Shown here: positions 34,546-45,954 of the stretch, one piece after another | Numbering within the stretch: the stretch's first letter is position 1 | How the letters are laid out: each line of letters opens with the position of its first letter | Assembly (NCBI GenBank): GCA_036245805.1 | Contig: BTRK01000003.1 | Coordinates: forward strand, 34,489,215 to 34,553,214 | DNA length: 64,000 bases | From: Pristionchus mayeri | Lineage: Eukaryota > Nematoda > Chromadorea > Rhabditida > Neodiplogasteridae | Reading direction: 5' to 3' | Program-made: the position numbers and the translations under genes | The notes under the pieces: model-generated | Database searches by the model: none | The model's input: the letters and a program-made list of their open reading frames with translations, nothing else | Told to the model about the DNA's origin: nothing

Positions 34546-35793
34546 TTAGGTTGGCGCGAAAGTCTTTGTCCATTTTTCAAAACTTTATTTCTTGGGGAAA
34601 GGAAAAGCATGAGTTCAAATATACTTGTCCTCATTATTGACAATATGCGCACAACGTACCTGCAATGTATGGACCCCCTCCGTTTAGAACCCGTCTGGGT
34701 GCGAATCAAATAATTGCTTGAGATCAGACTCGAGACTTCCACGGGAATTGAATGCTCTATCTATAAGAACAAAGACCAGGTTTTCGAAAAGCCAGTAATC
34801 AGACGGGGTCTAGTCAGGAGAATACGGGGGGTGTGGGAGAACCATCCATCTATATCCAGCCAGTTTCTGCTTGACTTGAATGGAGACCTGGGAACGTGGT
34901 CATTTTGCTGATTATGCACTTTCTTGTCGTTTAGCTTTGAACGATCGACTTCCAACTTGAAATTCTGTAGTTGTATGACGTACTTGGCCCGGGTGATTAC
35001 CATGACCTCAGGGAGTAGCTCCGAGTAAATCACGCCATCCACTCTCCACCACATTAGCATCATGTTTTTCTTGGGGTGCAGGTCAAGTTTGGGGACACCC
35101 TGAGGAGTCCATCCTTCTCCAACCCGCTGAGCTCACATGTGGTTGTTATCGTAGAGGACCCACTTCTCATTCCCCGTTTCGAGCCGTTTCAGCCATCGAC
35201 CCCCACCTCGGAGAATGAGAAAAGTAATGAAATCATCGGCTCGACGGTTATGCCTGGCTTGGATCAGTTCATAGGGTATGCATCGACCGATAAATTTCCT
35301 ATTTCCAAGAGATCTCAATGGTTCCTTGGCAACGCTATGGTGGACTCTAAGTGCATTAGACATTTTAAGGGCATATTTAAATGGGTCCGTTTAGGCAGCT
35401 TTCTTCAAAGTCTCAAAATATAACTAACGAGGTCTCCAAGACCACTCCCATTCATTGAGGGAAAAGTCGGCTTATTCGAAGCGATGGATCCAATTCCTGA
35501 AGGTGTTGTAGAGAGGGCATGTGTTTGATAAATATTCGTCAGTAGGTTCTCCGAATCCTTCATTGTGGTGTAGGATAGAGAGAGGTATATCATAATGTGT
35601 CGGAAGTGGGTCTCACCAGGAACATACATCGTTTCTATACCAGAGCTTAACTGAATGAAAGGGAATGGGGAGTTGTTTACTATAGAGGCCCATCACTGGC
35701 TGTTATTCACTAGGAACGAGTGAACGCCAAAGCGCACTTGCGACGAGCAGTGTTAAAACAAAACCATGGACAAAGACTTTCGCGCCAACCTGA
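34546..35793 (-). mobile_element. mariner element, copy 2
   Basis: Ends TTAGGTTGGCGCGAAAGTCT and complement, TA at 34544-34545 and 35794-35795, 1,248 bp. The transposase is on the minus strand. Confidence 0.92.
34680..35629 (-). pseudogene. mariner transposase, degenerate
   Basis: N-terminus MYVPGETHFRHIMIYLSLSY at 35629, then ENLLTNIYQTHALSTTPSGI, matching the 5116 copy. RWLKRLETGNEKWVLYDNNH near 35200 has Asn for the first catalytic Asp, as in the 5116 copy. MLMWWRVDGVIYSELLPEV near 35060 follows in another frame, and the rest is broken by stops. Non-functional. Confidence 0.85.
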
Positions 35794-35795
35794 TA

Positions 35796-36345
35796 TTATG
35801 GATATTATTACATGCAAATAACGCGAAAATGAACGCAATACATTTAAAGTACAACATTCAATAGAGTGAGCTCGAAAAGTGAGCTTTTACGAATTGAACG
35901 AATTGTCTACGAATTGAATCTACACGGTTCTACGAACTGAAATTTCCAATTAATTCGGAGAATGGGATTTTGGGGCGAGTCAATAGCGCTTCAAAATATA
36001 TGCAATTTAGGGAAAGTGATAGATAGATAGACATTAGTGCATTTCGTTCAAACTAGTTCAGAAAAATACCGAATATTTGTTTTACAAAACTAGATCATTG
36101 TATGTGCGTCTGGCTTGCTGATCAACTTTCCCTCAATTATGATAATGGGAAATTCATAATATGGGTACGGCTTAGTCGTATAATCGATAAATTTGACATC
36201 TCGCAGCTTTATATTGTGATGTTTGTTGGATGCTGTGGCCAGTTATCAAGGCACCACTTTACAAATTACCACACTTAAATTATCTAGTGAGTGTGATATT
36301 GGTATGCATTTAACATATATTTTATTCAAGGGTTTCATTCGAAGT
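35796..36345. other. no gene seen
   Basis: AT-rich intergenic sequence between a mariner and the 3' end of the membrane-protein gene. Confidence 0.4.
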
Positions 36346-37396
36346 TTAACAAGCCGAAGCGCTATCACATTCTGTGATGAGTTGATGTCCGGAACTGTAG
36401 AAGTGAAGACGGTTGAGGGTTTTCTTGAAGTAAGTGTAGGCGAAGATCGCCAAGGCCAGGACAAGTGCAAAGAGGCCGAGAATGAAGAGCCGATTGTGAG
36501 ACGTCATCGAGTAGAGATCCGCAATCTGCAAGCACATTATCATCAATCTCATCAACTTACTACCTCCTTCTGCAGGTTCTGATCACTGAATCTTTCCATT
36601 ATCACTGAACTGGAATCCACCTCGTCTTCTGGTGTGATCTAAAATTAGGTTCCCAAAAATCGAAATAGAAAAAAAACCGACCGAGAACTTTGGCTTTGAT
36701 TGATTACAGATGCGCTGCATGTCCTGGACGTCAATCTAAATGAATCTTTTTCTCAATGTCGAAACTAATTATGACTAAATAAAAATTGCATGTTAATTGA
36801 ACCAAAAATAATGTTTACACGATCATGTCTGCTAGCATGCTTAAAAACTTATTTGTGTTTTTCCCGTCGTACGTACCTCTATGTCCATCGGAATCAGAAG
36901 GACCACACGGAGTTCATTTGCGCCAAGCTTCACGCAGGAATTGCGATTCAGTTTCTGATAGGTGGAGAATGTGGCATTCTTCACTGACCAATCTCCTAAA
37001 AATCACTTCACCAATGATTTATATATTGACCAAAACTATTGTGTCGTTATTGGTCGGAGGTCTTTTTTTCAATTTCGAATGCAAAATGACCTGACCAGTA
37101 TTAATATTTCTGACTCCTGCTTTGGCGCAGTACATGTACTCATAACCAGCCTGGCAGTCCTCCAGAGTCATTCGGTATTCCTGCCCAACGCAGACAACGG
37201 ACTTGCGAACCCTGCATTTATCTGAAAAGTATTTTAGGAAATTGTACAAAAAATGAACACAATGTGTACCTGTAGTCGTCGACAGTGCTGTTGCGGTAAA
37301 CAGCTGAAATTGTACCTTGAACTGATTACGAAAATTTATTACGAAAAAATGACCTACCTGTGAAACCACGTAGCATAGAATGATGCTCACTCGCAT
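36346..37396 (-). CDS. single-pass membrane protein with Cys-rich ectodomain
   Basis: Seven exons, all joining in phase: 37358-37396, 37270-37303, 37096-37221, 36877-36995, 36682-36735, 36564-36638, 36346-36525. About 208 residues. MRVSIILCYVVSQ plus LFTATALS forms a signal peptide. I chose 37396 because an in-frame ATG at 37453 would bury it. The ectodomain has Cys in KCRVRKSVVCVG, EDCQAGYEYMYC, SC and IC (7 in all). A transmembrane helix FILGLFALVLALAIFAYTYF followed by KK and a short tail near the C-terminus gives type I topology. No family recognised; it could be a receptor-like or adhesion protein. A relic of exon 3 lies at 31016-31165. Confidence 0.8.
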
Positions 37397-37459
37397 GGTG
37401 AGGATAAGGAACTGCTCAAAGTGGCCATAGTATTCTCCTTTTATCACAGCCATGAACCG

Positions 37460-38010
37460 TAATCAGAGAGCGCACATTAGTAATCAAATCGCGCCAAACA
37501 CCGCAGCGAGTGATAGGGCGGCCCTCAATAGCAATGAACGCAGTTCGAGTGTTGGTACCACAATTTATTCATTTAGAACACTCTTTAGTGGCTCAGGCAC
37601 CGGATACAATGTGTTAAGTAAAGTGACAGAGACCCGAATTTCGAAATGTGACCTAAATCGTGCTCTTTCCGTAATCAGCAAATAATCAACACACATTTTG
37701 ACACATTTATCGCTCGGACAGAGCTAGCTCATCAAATCTACAACTGATGTAACATAAAATACAAAATCAAGAGTAAAATAGTCATGTATTTACGATAAAC
37801 AGACAATAATTAGTAATCATCCATTACTAATCAGCATTATCAATCACTTAACACGACGTAGCACGATCGGCATCACGCGGACATAATTAACGAAACAAAT
37901 TCTCGGAAATGGAATACTCCCTTGGTCTTTTGATTACTAATCAAAATTACTCCCAAATGGAATAAAAACGGGTTCGACTTTTTTTGCTTCATCCATCGAT
38001 CAATCGATTG
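37460..38010. other. divergent intergenic region
   Basis: Separates the minus-strand membrane-protein gene and the plus-strand Cys-rich peptide gene, so it should contain both promoters. No motif recognised. Confidence 0.4.
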
Positions 38011-38013
38011 AGT

Positions 38014-38265
38014 ATGAGACTTCTCCTTGCTTTCGCTCTCCTCCTTATCTCGACGATAACGGTCGACGCCTGCTGCAAGAAGAATGGTTTCGCTAATGTG
38101 AGAAATCACATTTTCCTCAACTGCATTATCTTTTCGAAATCATAATTTCCAATTGGAAATGGGAATTTATTATCCAAAACTCCACGATTTCCATGTTTGC
38201 AGTGCTGTGGCAACGGGCCGTGCAACATCTTCTGCTGCAACTGCCGTGATGGATCCGCGATGTGA
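38014..38265 (+). CDS. 48-residue secreted cysteine-rich peptide
   Basis: Two exons, 38014-38097 and 38203-38265, joined in phase 0 (donor AAT/GTGAGA, acceptor TTTGCAG). The first 19 residues are a textbook signal peptide (MRLLLAFALLLISTITVDA). The mature part of about 29 residues has eight Cys in the pattern CC-x7-CC-x4-C-x4-CC-x-C, basic near its start, and ends DGSAM. The family is not recognised. Short, basic, disulfide-rich secreted peptides of this kind are often antimicrobial or signalling molecules, but that is inference only. Complete, with no damage seen. Confidence 0.75.
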
Positions 38266-38413
38266 CACCAACTGTGAGTGAGAGGGCAACCCACGAATCA
38301 ACAATGTATCACACATGTTATTCCTGTTGAGATCCACAACGAGATAGGCAAACCTGGGCGATCTTTGACCTGGGCGATAGATGCAAGTGTGCGTACGTGA
38401 ATGAATTCAAAAT

Positions 38414-40160
38414 ATGGAATGCGAATGCGAAAACGAAAGTTTCAGGGATTCGATCATCGGAGGCGCTGGAGTTGTTGCATCAGTTATTGGAAGAAAGACG
38501 AGAGAGGCAAATTATGGTGAAACCCCTTCGCACTGATTATACCATTTTCAGAAGCGTTACTTTCGCACAACGAAATTTGGTGAACATAAGTATCGCTATG
38601 GGAAAAATGTTACAATTTTGTAGAACAGCGTGTGGTAGCGCAAGAGCGTTTCGTGGAAATAGACGTGAACGGGGATGGCGTGATCTCGGACGAGGAGGGA
38701 CGAGCATTCCTCAAGATTAACGCTGCACCCTCGGACAGATTCAAGAGAGACATTGATCAGAATGAATGGTGAGTATTCACGATTTTATCAGGTTGGCATG
38801 AAAGTTTTTGTCACTTTTTCAAAACTTTATTTCTTGGGGAAATGAAAAGCATGAGTTCAATTATACCTGTCATCATTATTGACAATATGTGCCCAACGTA
38901 CCTGCAATGTATGAATCCCCTCCCTTTAGAACCCGCCTGGGCACGATGCAAAGTTTTGCTTGAGTTCAACCTCGAGACTTCCACGGGAATTGAAGGCCCT
39001 ACCTCGAACGGCGTGGGCCAGGTCTGCGCCCATAATCTGACAATGCCATGTCAGGAGAATACGGGGGGGTGAGGGAGAACCATCCATCACTATCTAGCCA
39101 GCTCCTGCTTGATTTGATTCGAGACCTGGTGACGGGGGTCATTTTGATGAGTATATGCTTTCTTCTCCTTCAGCCTTGAATGATCGACTTCCAGCTTCAA
39201 ACTAAGTAGGTATATGACGTACTTGACCCCGGTGATTAACATGCCCTCAGGTAGTAGCTCCCATTAGATCACGCCATCCACTCCCCACCACATTGACAGC
39301 TTGTTTTTCTTGGGGTGCAGGTCAAGTTTGGGGACACCCTGTGAAGTCTCCCCTTCTCCAACCCGCTTGGCTCTCATGTGGGTGTTATCGTAGAGAACCC
39401 ACTTCTCATTCCCCGTTATGAGCCTTTCCAGCCATCGATCCCCGCCTCGGAGAATGGGGAGAGTAATGGAATCATCGACTCGACGGTCACGGCTGGCTTG
39501 GCTCAGATCATGGGATATGAATCAACCGATAAATTCCCCCATTCCAAGAGATCTCAAGCCTTCTTCGACAGTGCTATGGTGGACTCTAAGTGCAATAGTC
39601 ATTTCACGGGCACTTTGAAATGGGTCTGTTTCCACAACTTTCTTCAACGTTTCCAAATCTAACTGACCAGGTCTTCCAGACCGATCCTGATCATTGAGGG
39701 AAAAGTCGTCTTCTTCGAAGCGATGAAACCAATTCATTATGGTGTTGTACAGGGGACACGTGTGTCATAAACATTCTTCAGTAGGGTATCTGAATCCTTC
39801 ATCGTGGAGTCAGATATTGAGATGCACATCAGAACATGACGGAAGTGGACGGCACTTGGGACATACATTGTTCCTCTACTTGAACCTTACTGATGGGAAG
39901 GGAATTGGAAGTTATTTACCATAAAGGTCCTTCACTGCTTATTGTTCACTAGGCACGAGGAAACGTCAAAGTCCATCTGCGACGAGCAGTGAACAAACAA
40001 AACCATAGACAAAGACTTTCATGCCAACCTAATACCTAGTGTGTTCGTATATCATCAGGATAATTACAATAATTATGTAATTCTGATTCTTTTTTAAGAG
40101 TCTTTTTACAGGTTCGTCAAGATTGATACGAATCGTGATCGATTCATTCAAGCCGAATAA
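38414..40160 (+). CDS. small EF-hand calcium-binding protein
   Basis: Three exons in phase: 38414-38516, 38624-38768, 40112-40160. About 98 residues. After the acidic start (MECECENESF) comes a Gly/Val-rich hydrophobic stretch (SIIGGAGVVASVI) too short for a certain membrane helix, then two EF-hand loops: DVNGDGVISDEE (complete) and DTNRDRFIQAE, 11 residues plus the stop, which keeps the acidic ligands at positions 1, 3, 5 and 12 less clearly. Two hands normally pair as one Ca2+-binding lobe. The second hand is separated from the first by an intron that contains the mariner at 38788-40032. If that intron is spliced inefficiently the second hand would be lost. The start codon is the first in-frame ATG and could be further upstream. 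Confidence 0.7.
38788..40032 (-). mobile_element. mariner element, copy 3
   Basis: Ends TCAGGTTGGCATGAAAGTTT and complement, TA at 38786-38787 and 40033-40034, 1,245 bp. It lies inside intron 2 of the EF-hand gene, antisense to it. The minus-strand transposase is broken: MNWFHRFEEDDFSLNDQDRS and LGMGEFIG are readable near 39737-39522 (71 codons), and the remainder needs several frame changes. Confidence 0.92.
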
Positions 40161-40353
40161 TTCGATCATAGAATCTCTTAATTATTATGCGAATTATGTA
40201 TCGATCGAAGCCGCACTAAAAGCAATATTTAATCTGGGATCTAAACATTTGAGTATGTATATTTTTAACATGTTGTTCATTGAAGAATATTTCAATAAAC
40301 CTTCAATTCTTCGTTTTATTATATTATAATACAAATATATTACATTCGATTAA

Positions 40354-42979
40354 TCAGGCCTGGTACTTCCTTTTTTCTAGATACATCACTGTTGGAATCT
40401 GGTCAATCGATTTTTCCAATTTCTCGAAGGAGCTCAGACAATGATTGAATTGCACCGGACTGATCAATATTTCCCCTCCAGATTTCTAAAAAAAATATTA
40501 TTTGCATTACCTAAGCAATAGTTACCATCACCCTCTCCAATTCCTCGATTTCCATCATTAGTTTTCTAGCCTCAGATGCTGCTGCTTTTGTGCTTTCCTA
40601 AAATTGTCATGTCGATCAGAAAAATAATGACTAAATTTAACCTCAATATCCCCCAGAAACGTGGCTTGGGGATGTTTGACCTTGAGTTGCTGCATTACTA
40701 CAGATTCATCATTCATCAGGGATTCTTCGATCGATAATTCTTCCTTGAGAAGCGCCAGTTCTCCCTGAAAATGATTGTGTTATGAGAATGACAAGTTTTA
40801 GCTCTCAGCCCTCCGGTAATATCACATATTGAAAGTAGTAAAGATTCAATAGATCATACAGTAATATGCAGTAATGCAGTAAGATCTAATCCTCTGCTAC
40901 GTTCCGCCAGAAAATCGCGAATGTGTATGAACCGAATACGAACTGGCTCATGAAAACCTCTGAAAAAATATTGCATTTCTTTTTCGCCTTTTCGGTAGAA
41001 ACCTGATTCCTTCGATTCTCTTTTCCCATTCCGCTTCTGACTTCCAGAGCTCGATGCGCGAAAGATCGAGCATCAATGCAACCTTAAGAACTGTTGTTGG
41101 AAATTAATTGGGCATTTTTTTGTACGAGTATTGCAAATTGCAGTGGAATACCTGTGATTGACGCATTGCTTGAATTTCTTCAAAAACCCGTGCCATTTCA
41201 TCTTTCGCCTGTCTCAGCTTCTGTTCGAACTCCTCTTTCGCCCTATTTGATTGCTCCTCCATTCTGCGCATTTCATCAGAACCTACAAAGGTCGTGTTTA
41301 TCAATGTTCAAATAGTATCACGCGTGTCGCGTAAGAATCGAATAAAATCGGGAGGTCTTGATCACAACTTTTGATCCCTAGGTTTTTTTATATTTTTCGA
41401 AAGCTAATAGGGTCCCCCACAAGATAGCTTCGAGCTTGTTTGCAAAACTATTATTTCTGACATTATTTAGGTCGTTAAAGTTTGCGTGGCCCAAAAAAAT
41501 GCGAACTTTGGAGGCGCACAGCTCCTTTCAAATTCAATTTGATGGCAAACTGAACAGAACGATTTGTTCCCAGCATCAATACGAGTGACCGTATGCCATT
41601 AGCTTGCCAGTATTTTAATTTGCTTATTTATAGAACGTTTAAAATTAATCATTTTCACTATAAATCGAAACCAGATAATTTTTTAAGCTCAATATATAGA
41701 TCTCGCAAAGACGAATCGAATGATATACCTAATGTATGGTCTGATGTTGTGCGTTCTCGAGATACGACATCATAAGCATTTCCCGGCCTCTCATTTTTAG
41801 ACGAAATCCATTGTTCTCCCTATCATTTCCCGCGCTCTATCACTTTCTCCCTCTCATTTCGACTGAAACATATCCCATTTTCACCTCTGAACATTAATGA
41901 AATTGATTGAGCTTCAAACTGTTTCTGAAACATACACGAATTTGATCAATAAAGCGTATTGAGAGGCCGGGAAATGCTTCTGATGTCGTATCTCGAGAAC
42001 GCACATCATTAGACCATACTTTAGCCATATCATTCGATTCGTCTTCGTGAGATACATCTATTGAGCTTAAAAAATTCTCTGGCTTCGATTTGTGGTGAAC
42101 ATGATTAATTGTAATGGTATTATAATTAAGCAAATTAAAATACTGACAAGTCAATGGTATAGGGTCACTCTTATGAATGCTAGGAACAAATCGTTTTGTT
42201 CAATCTGTTACCACTTTGAACTTGAAAAGAGCTGAATGCCTCCAAAGTTCGAATTTTTAGGGCCACGCAAACTTTAAATCCCTAAATAAGGTCAGAAATT
42301 AATGATATGCAAAAAAGCTCGACGCTATGTTGTGGGGGACCCTATGGACTTCCAAAAAATGTATTTTGTTCATTTTCGATTTTTCGGTTGTGATCGCGTT
42401 TATTGGATTCTTAGATGACACGCGTGGTATGAGCTTACATTCCTCCCTGATTTTCAGGGACTCCATGGAGTAGTCGTTTCTTATCTTCTCCCGTTCATTT
42501 TCGAGCTCGCAAACATGTTCTTCCCATCTGCGCATATTATTAATATCAATATTTTTAATAATAATTCTTCAATGCTCTTTATATCATGCATCATAATATC
42601 ACAACGTTTAGAGAAGATACGAAGTCTGATGATGATAACTTGCCGTTTCTTCTCCTGTTCTCGTACTATTCTTGCCCGGTCTTCTCTCATTTTACCTAAC
42701 AATTCATCCCATTGTTGTTGAATATACGCTAAAATTGATAAGCATTTCCTTCAATCCTTCCACGAACAGTATATAATCACAATCCCATGTTGAATACTGC
42801 ATGTTGAATATCTTTCAAACCTTCTCTTTCCTTTCTGAAATGTTCTTGAATGCTCGACGAGGCCTAGAATATTTTCATTTAAAAAAGTAAAGTTTAATCA
42901 TTCGAACCTTTTTATATCCATCAGAAATAAGCCGGGAGAGGCAATCCGTAAAACTCACATATGCATCAGGATTGTTCAT
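40354..42979 (-). CDS. coiled-coil C-module protein (copy A-C)
   Basis: Ten exons, all in phase: 42908-42979, 42821-42863, 42644-42728, 42439-42527, 41152-41282, 41003-41082, 40860-40959, 40642-40764, 40532-40597, 40354-40485. About 290 residues, almost all charged helix (for example RAKEEFEQKLRQAKDEMARV), predicted coiled coil. Signature end: SSFEKLEKSIDQIPTVMYL. No known domain; no signal peptide or membrane segment. The first exon begins with an ATG directly after TTTTACAG, 192 bp downstream of the N-module stop at 43172, which suggests a downstream cistron. Odd splicing: a GC donor at 42643 (CG/GCAAGT) and an AAG acceptor before 41082. The intron 41283-42438 carries a foldback element. 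No stop or frameshift was found, so this is the best-preserved C-module copy. Confidence 0.72.
41319..42427. mobile_element. foldback element, CACGCGTG family, copy 1
   Basis: Outer ends CACGCGTGTCGCGTAAGAAT and the degenerate complement ATTCTTAGATGACACGCGTG. Arms about 41319-41800 and 41940-42427 are inverted copies (GTGCGTTCTCGAGATACGAC mirrored near 41985). It sits in an intron of the coiled-coil gene. It shares its termini with the 57564-59868 element. Confidence 0.88.
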
Positions 42980-43171
42980 CTGTAAAATGATCATCATCGA
43001 ATTGGGGATTAACAATAGGCAAGTATTTGTGGACACAAACCACATGACATCGCATAATAGACTTGTGATTGCAAATACTTTATACACACTTGACAGTACA
43101 TTTGGGCAGTTGCATCAACATTTGCTCTTTCAACAGTACAATAAGATATACATCAGGACAAAATACTGGTC

Positions 43172-45505
43172 TTACGCTTGGGGGTTCTTCTCCCCATTTT
43201 GCTTGTCAGTTTCGGGAACCTTTTCATCCCCTTGACCTGCCCTCTCTCTCGCCTCCAACCTCGCTCTCTCATCGAGGTACATTTGTTGCAGAGCGATGAA
43301 TGCTTTCTCCGAAGTGTTCGGTCCTTAAAACAAACTTTTCAAAAAAAAAGTTACCTTGAAGTGAGGGGATCTCGTTGATGAGAGTCTCCATCTGAGCAAT
43401 CAGGCCTTCCACATCAAGGAGATCGTCAATGCTGATCTGCTCCTGGAAATTGAGAATTCAGGAATCGAAGCATGATTCTCTCATTTTGTGGATACGAATA
43501 AGTTGTGCATTTTTTCAGTCCCATTTACATTTAAGAATCGAACGATTCCAACTTCGTACGTAATAAGCACGAGAGGAAATTACGCTTTTAATAATAAATA
43601 AAACAAGGGATTTTAAAATATGAGATATACATCATTTAACCCACCTTCTTGTTCCTCATACCAAACAGCTTATTCTGCATTGCGATCACTACATTCTGCA
43701 TCTTCAGCAGGCCTACCTGCATTTAAAAAAAATATATTATTAAGTTCTTAAGATTGAGAATTATGTTTTTTGATGAAATTTATAAACATATGAGCTAATG
43801 CAAACTACAGGAATGCTCAACATAATCTTAAAAAAAACGATTTTAAATTAGACTAAAGGCTAACTTTGGCCTGAGATTTGACGTGGAAGTCGATATTCTG
43901 GCAAGAGTCCAGCTCGTTGAGCAGACCAGTCCGTTGTGATCTTCCAGTTTCGCAGAGCTGTGACATCTTCTTCGCCTCGAGCTGTAGAGATAATCAAAGT
44001 GGCAAACATGTTCGGCGTTTGAACAATGCTAGCGAATGACAAATTTGACACATTCTACCGTTAAAAAACTACACCGTGCAATTTTCTAGAGATTCACTGT
44101 GATTAGGGGAATATTTCAACCTCACCTTCATGTCTTCTCCACACTGACCGTCAGTGATCTAAAAGTATTTTAAATATGACTTTTACGTTATTAAAACGCG
44201 ATTTTAATAGCGTGCCTTACCTGTTCGCATATGGTATTGTACGACGCCCTGATGTCGGACACATTCCTTCGGATATCACCAAAGAGTTGATCGAGTTGTT
44301 GGGCTTCTGAAATTTGATCGTTTCCATGTTGTTTCCATGTTTCCATATACCTCATTTCTGCACGATTTTGATCAAAATTGGAATGTTTTTGATGTGCTTA
44401 TCAGGTGTTTGTGAGAAGAGGCCTCGCAGTATTTCGATAAGCGCTTGTATAGTGCTGTCAAACCGCGGCACCACCCTCCACATTTCTCGTGTTATCTCTC
44501 AACTGATAAGGCATAGTCAGGTGAACACTCATCGGCTTCTCGCTCAAATTCCATCTCACCCAAGCGTTATGCTATTGATGATATCATATGGTGCGAGCAA
44601 ACCAGAATCATGAGCCTATTGACATTATATATTATAGATAGCAAGTACGTGATCCGGCATACATTCTGGGATGGAAAGGAACAAAAACAGAGTAGGACAT
44701 AATTTGGAGAAAAAAACCACCTTTATCCGCCAGAATCGATCGAGGGACGTTCTGGATGTAGGAGAGGGCCCTGGTCATCGTTTCGTTGTGCGTTCTCTCC
44801 AGAGCGAGTACTCGATCAGTAGTTTCTCTGCAACATCTCTCGATATTTCGAAACCGCCCCCATCATCATCGACAATTACGAAAGTCCCATGTTATTGGTC
44901 TTGATTAGGTAGCAACTTGCCGCGGAATTTGAATAATCTTCTCTAAGAGTTCCCCTTGTGCTTGTTCAACTTTTTCGGTTTCTCGTTTCATGGCATCGGT
45001 GTGACTCCTTTCCTACAATTTGGTAATATTTCCATTATTTGCGTTTGTTTAGTTTTACTTGTAAGGTAGGTAAATGAGTGCGAACCTGTTGTAGTCGTTG
45101 TTCATTGTTTCTTGCGAGTTCCTCATTATGGGCTTGATGTGAATTTTCCAATTTCTTTTGTGTATCTCTCAGTTCCGCTTTCAGCTCATCCAATTCCTTC
45201 TTATGATTGTTGATCGTTTCCTAAAATCGAAAATATATGTTAATGATATGAGAGCTAAAAGATAAGTTATGTTTCCGCACATTCTTGGCAAATTGGAAAA
45301 CAAAATGCATGGTGCGAATCTGAGCAAACGAGCTTTTTTTTTATTAATGATCACCCCACTTCCCATACCGAATATCAAAGGTGAATATATACAAATTAGT
45401 GGGCTAAATGAGCGGAAGTTGTGGAGTGGCAATTGGCCCAAGAACTGTCAACAAACATGGCCGGTTCTCAGCTTACCTGAAAGGCACCGCGGCGTTGGCT
45501 CCCAT
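43172..45505 (-). CDS. coiled-coil N-module protein (copy A-N)
   Basis: Exons: 45477-45505 (MGANAAVPF), 45086-45220 (HKKELDELKAELRDTQKKLE), 44921-45012, 44721-44827, 44221-44306, 44126-44158, 43865-43981, 43645-43716, 43355-43442, 43172-43323 (stop). All junctions from 45220 onward are in phase; the first exon does not match by phase. About 310 residues of charged helix. Signature blocks: SYIQNVPRSI, ITDGQCGEDMK, then IAQMETLINEIPSL. Non-canonical splicing that phase requires: a GC donor at 44920 (CG/GCAAGT) and an AAG acceptor (TTTTAAG) before 43323. The last exon gives a polar tail ending GEKNPQA. The homologous gene at 50536-51870 also stops at this point. Unknown function, probably cytoplasmic and oligomeric. 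Confidence 0.68.
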
Positions 45506-45954
45506 AGCTCTACAATTACATCGTTCGAAAACATACATGCAAGTGATCAATCTCTCAAACCGATAAATCCATACTTAAATTATAATGTACCAATAAAAGT
45601 ACAATGCTCAAACGGAAGTCCTCAAACACACATAACACAAACACATTGGAAAAAGCAAGAAATGGACAGCGATGGAATTCAGTCGACTATTTTATACGGA
45701 GAATTTTGAAATCGTCTTGACATGAAAGGGTTTGTGCTTTACGATAACGAATAGTGTTTACGGTGTAGTCTATCACTCGTGATCAACTATCGAAATTCGT
45801 ATTGCATCACACTCTTTCAATTTGATTATTGCTCTCACACAAAAAAAAACTGCTTTCCGAACCTCGATTTTTTGAAATTTTGTTTCTGATACCGCAAATA
45901 TTATATTTCCGATTGATTCTCTTCAATAAATTAGGAGCGGTATTATTTGAACAT

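Noticed and set aside
37452..37685. 77-codon plus-strand frame in the divergent intergenic region
   Set aside because: No splice or signal evidence, no similarity seen, and it overlaps the likely promoter region.
40354..45505. AIG1/IMAP or other GTPase with coiled-coil tail
   Set aside because: No P-loop (GxxxxGK[ST]) or other G motif was found in any exon of either module.
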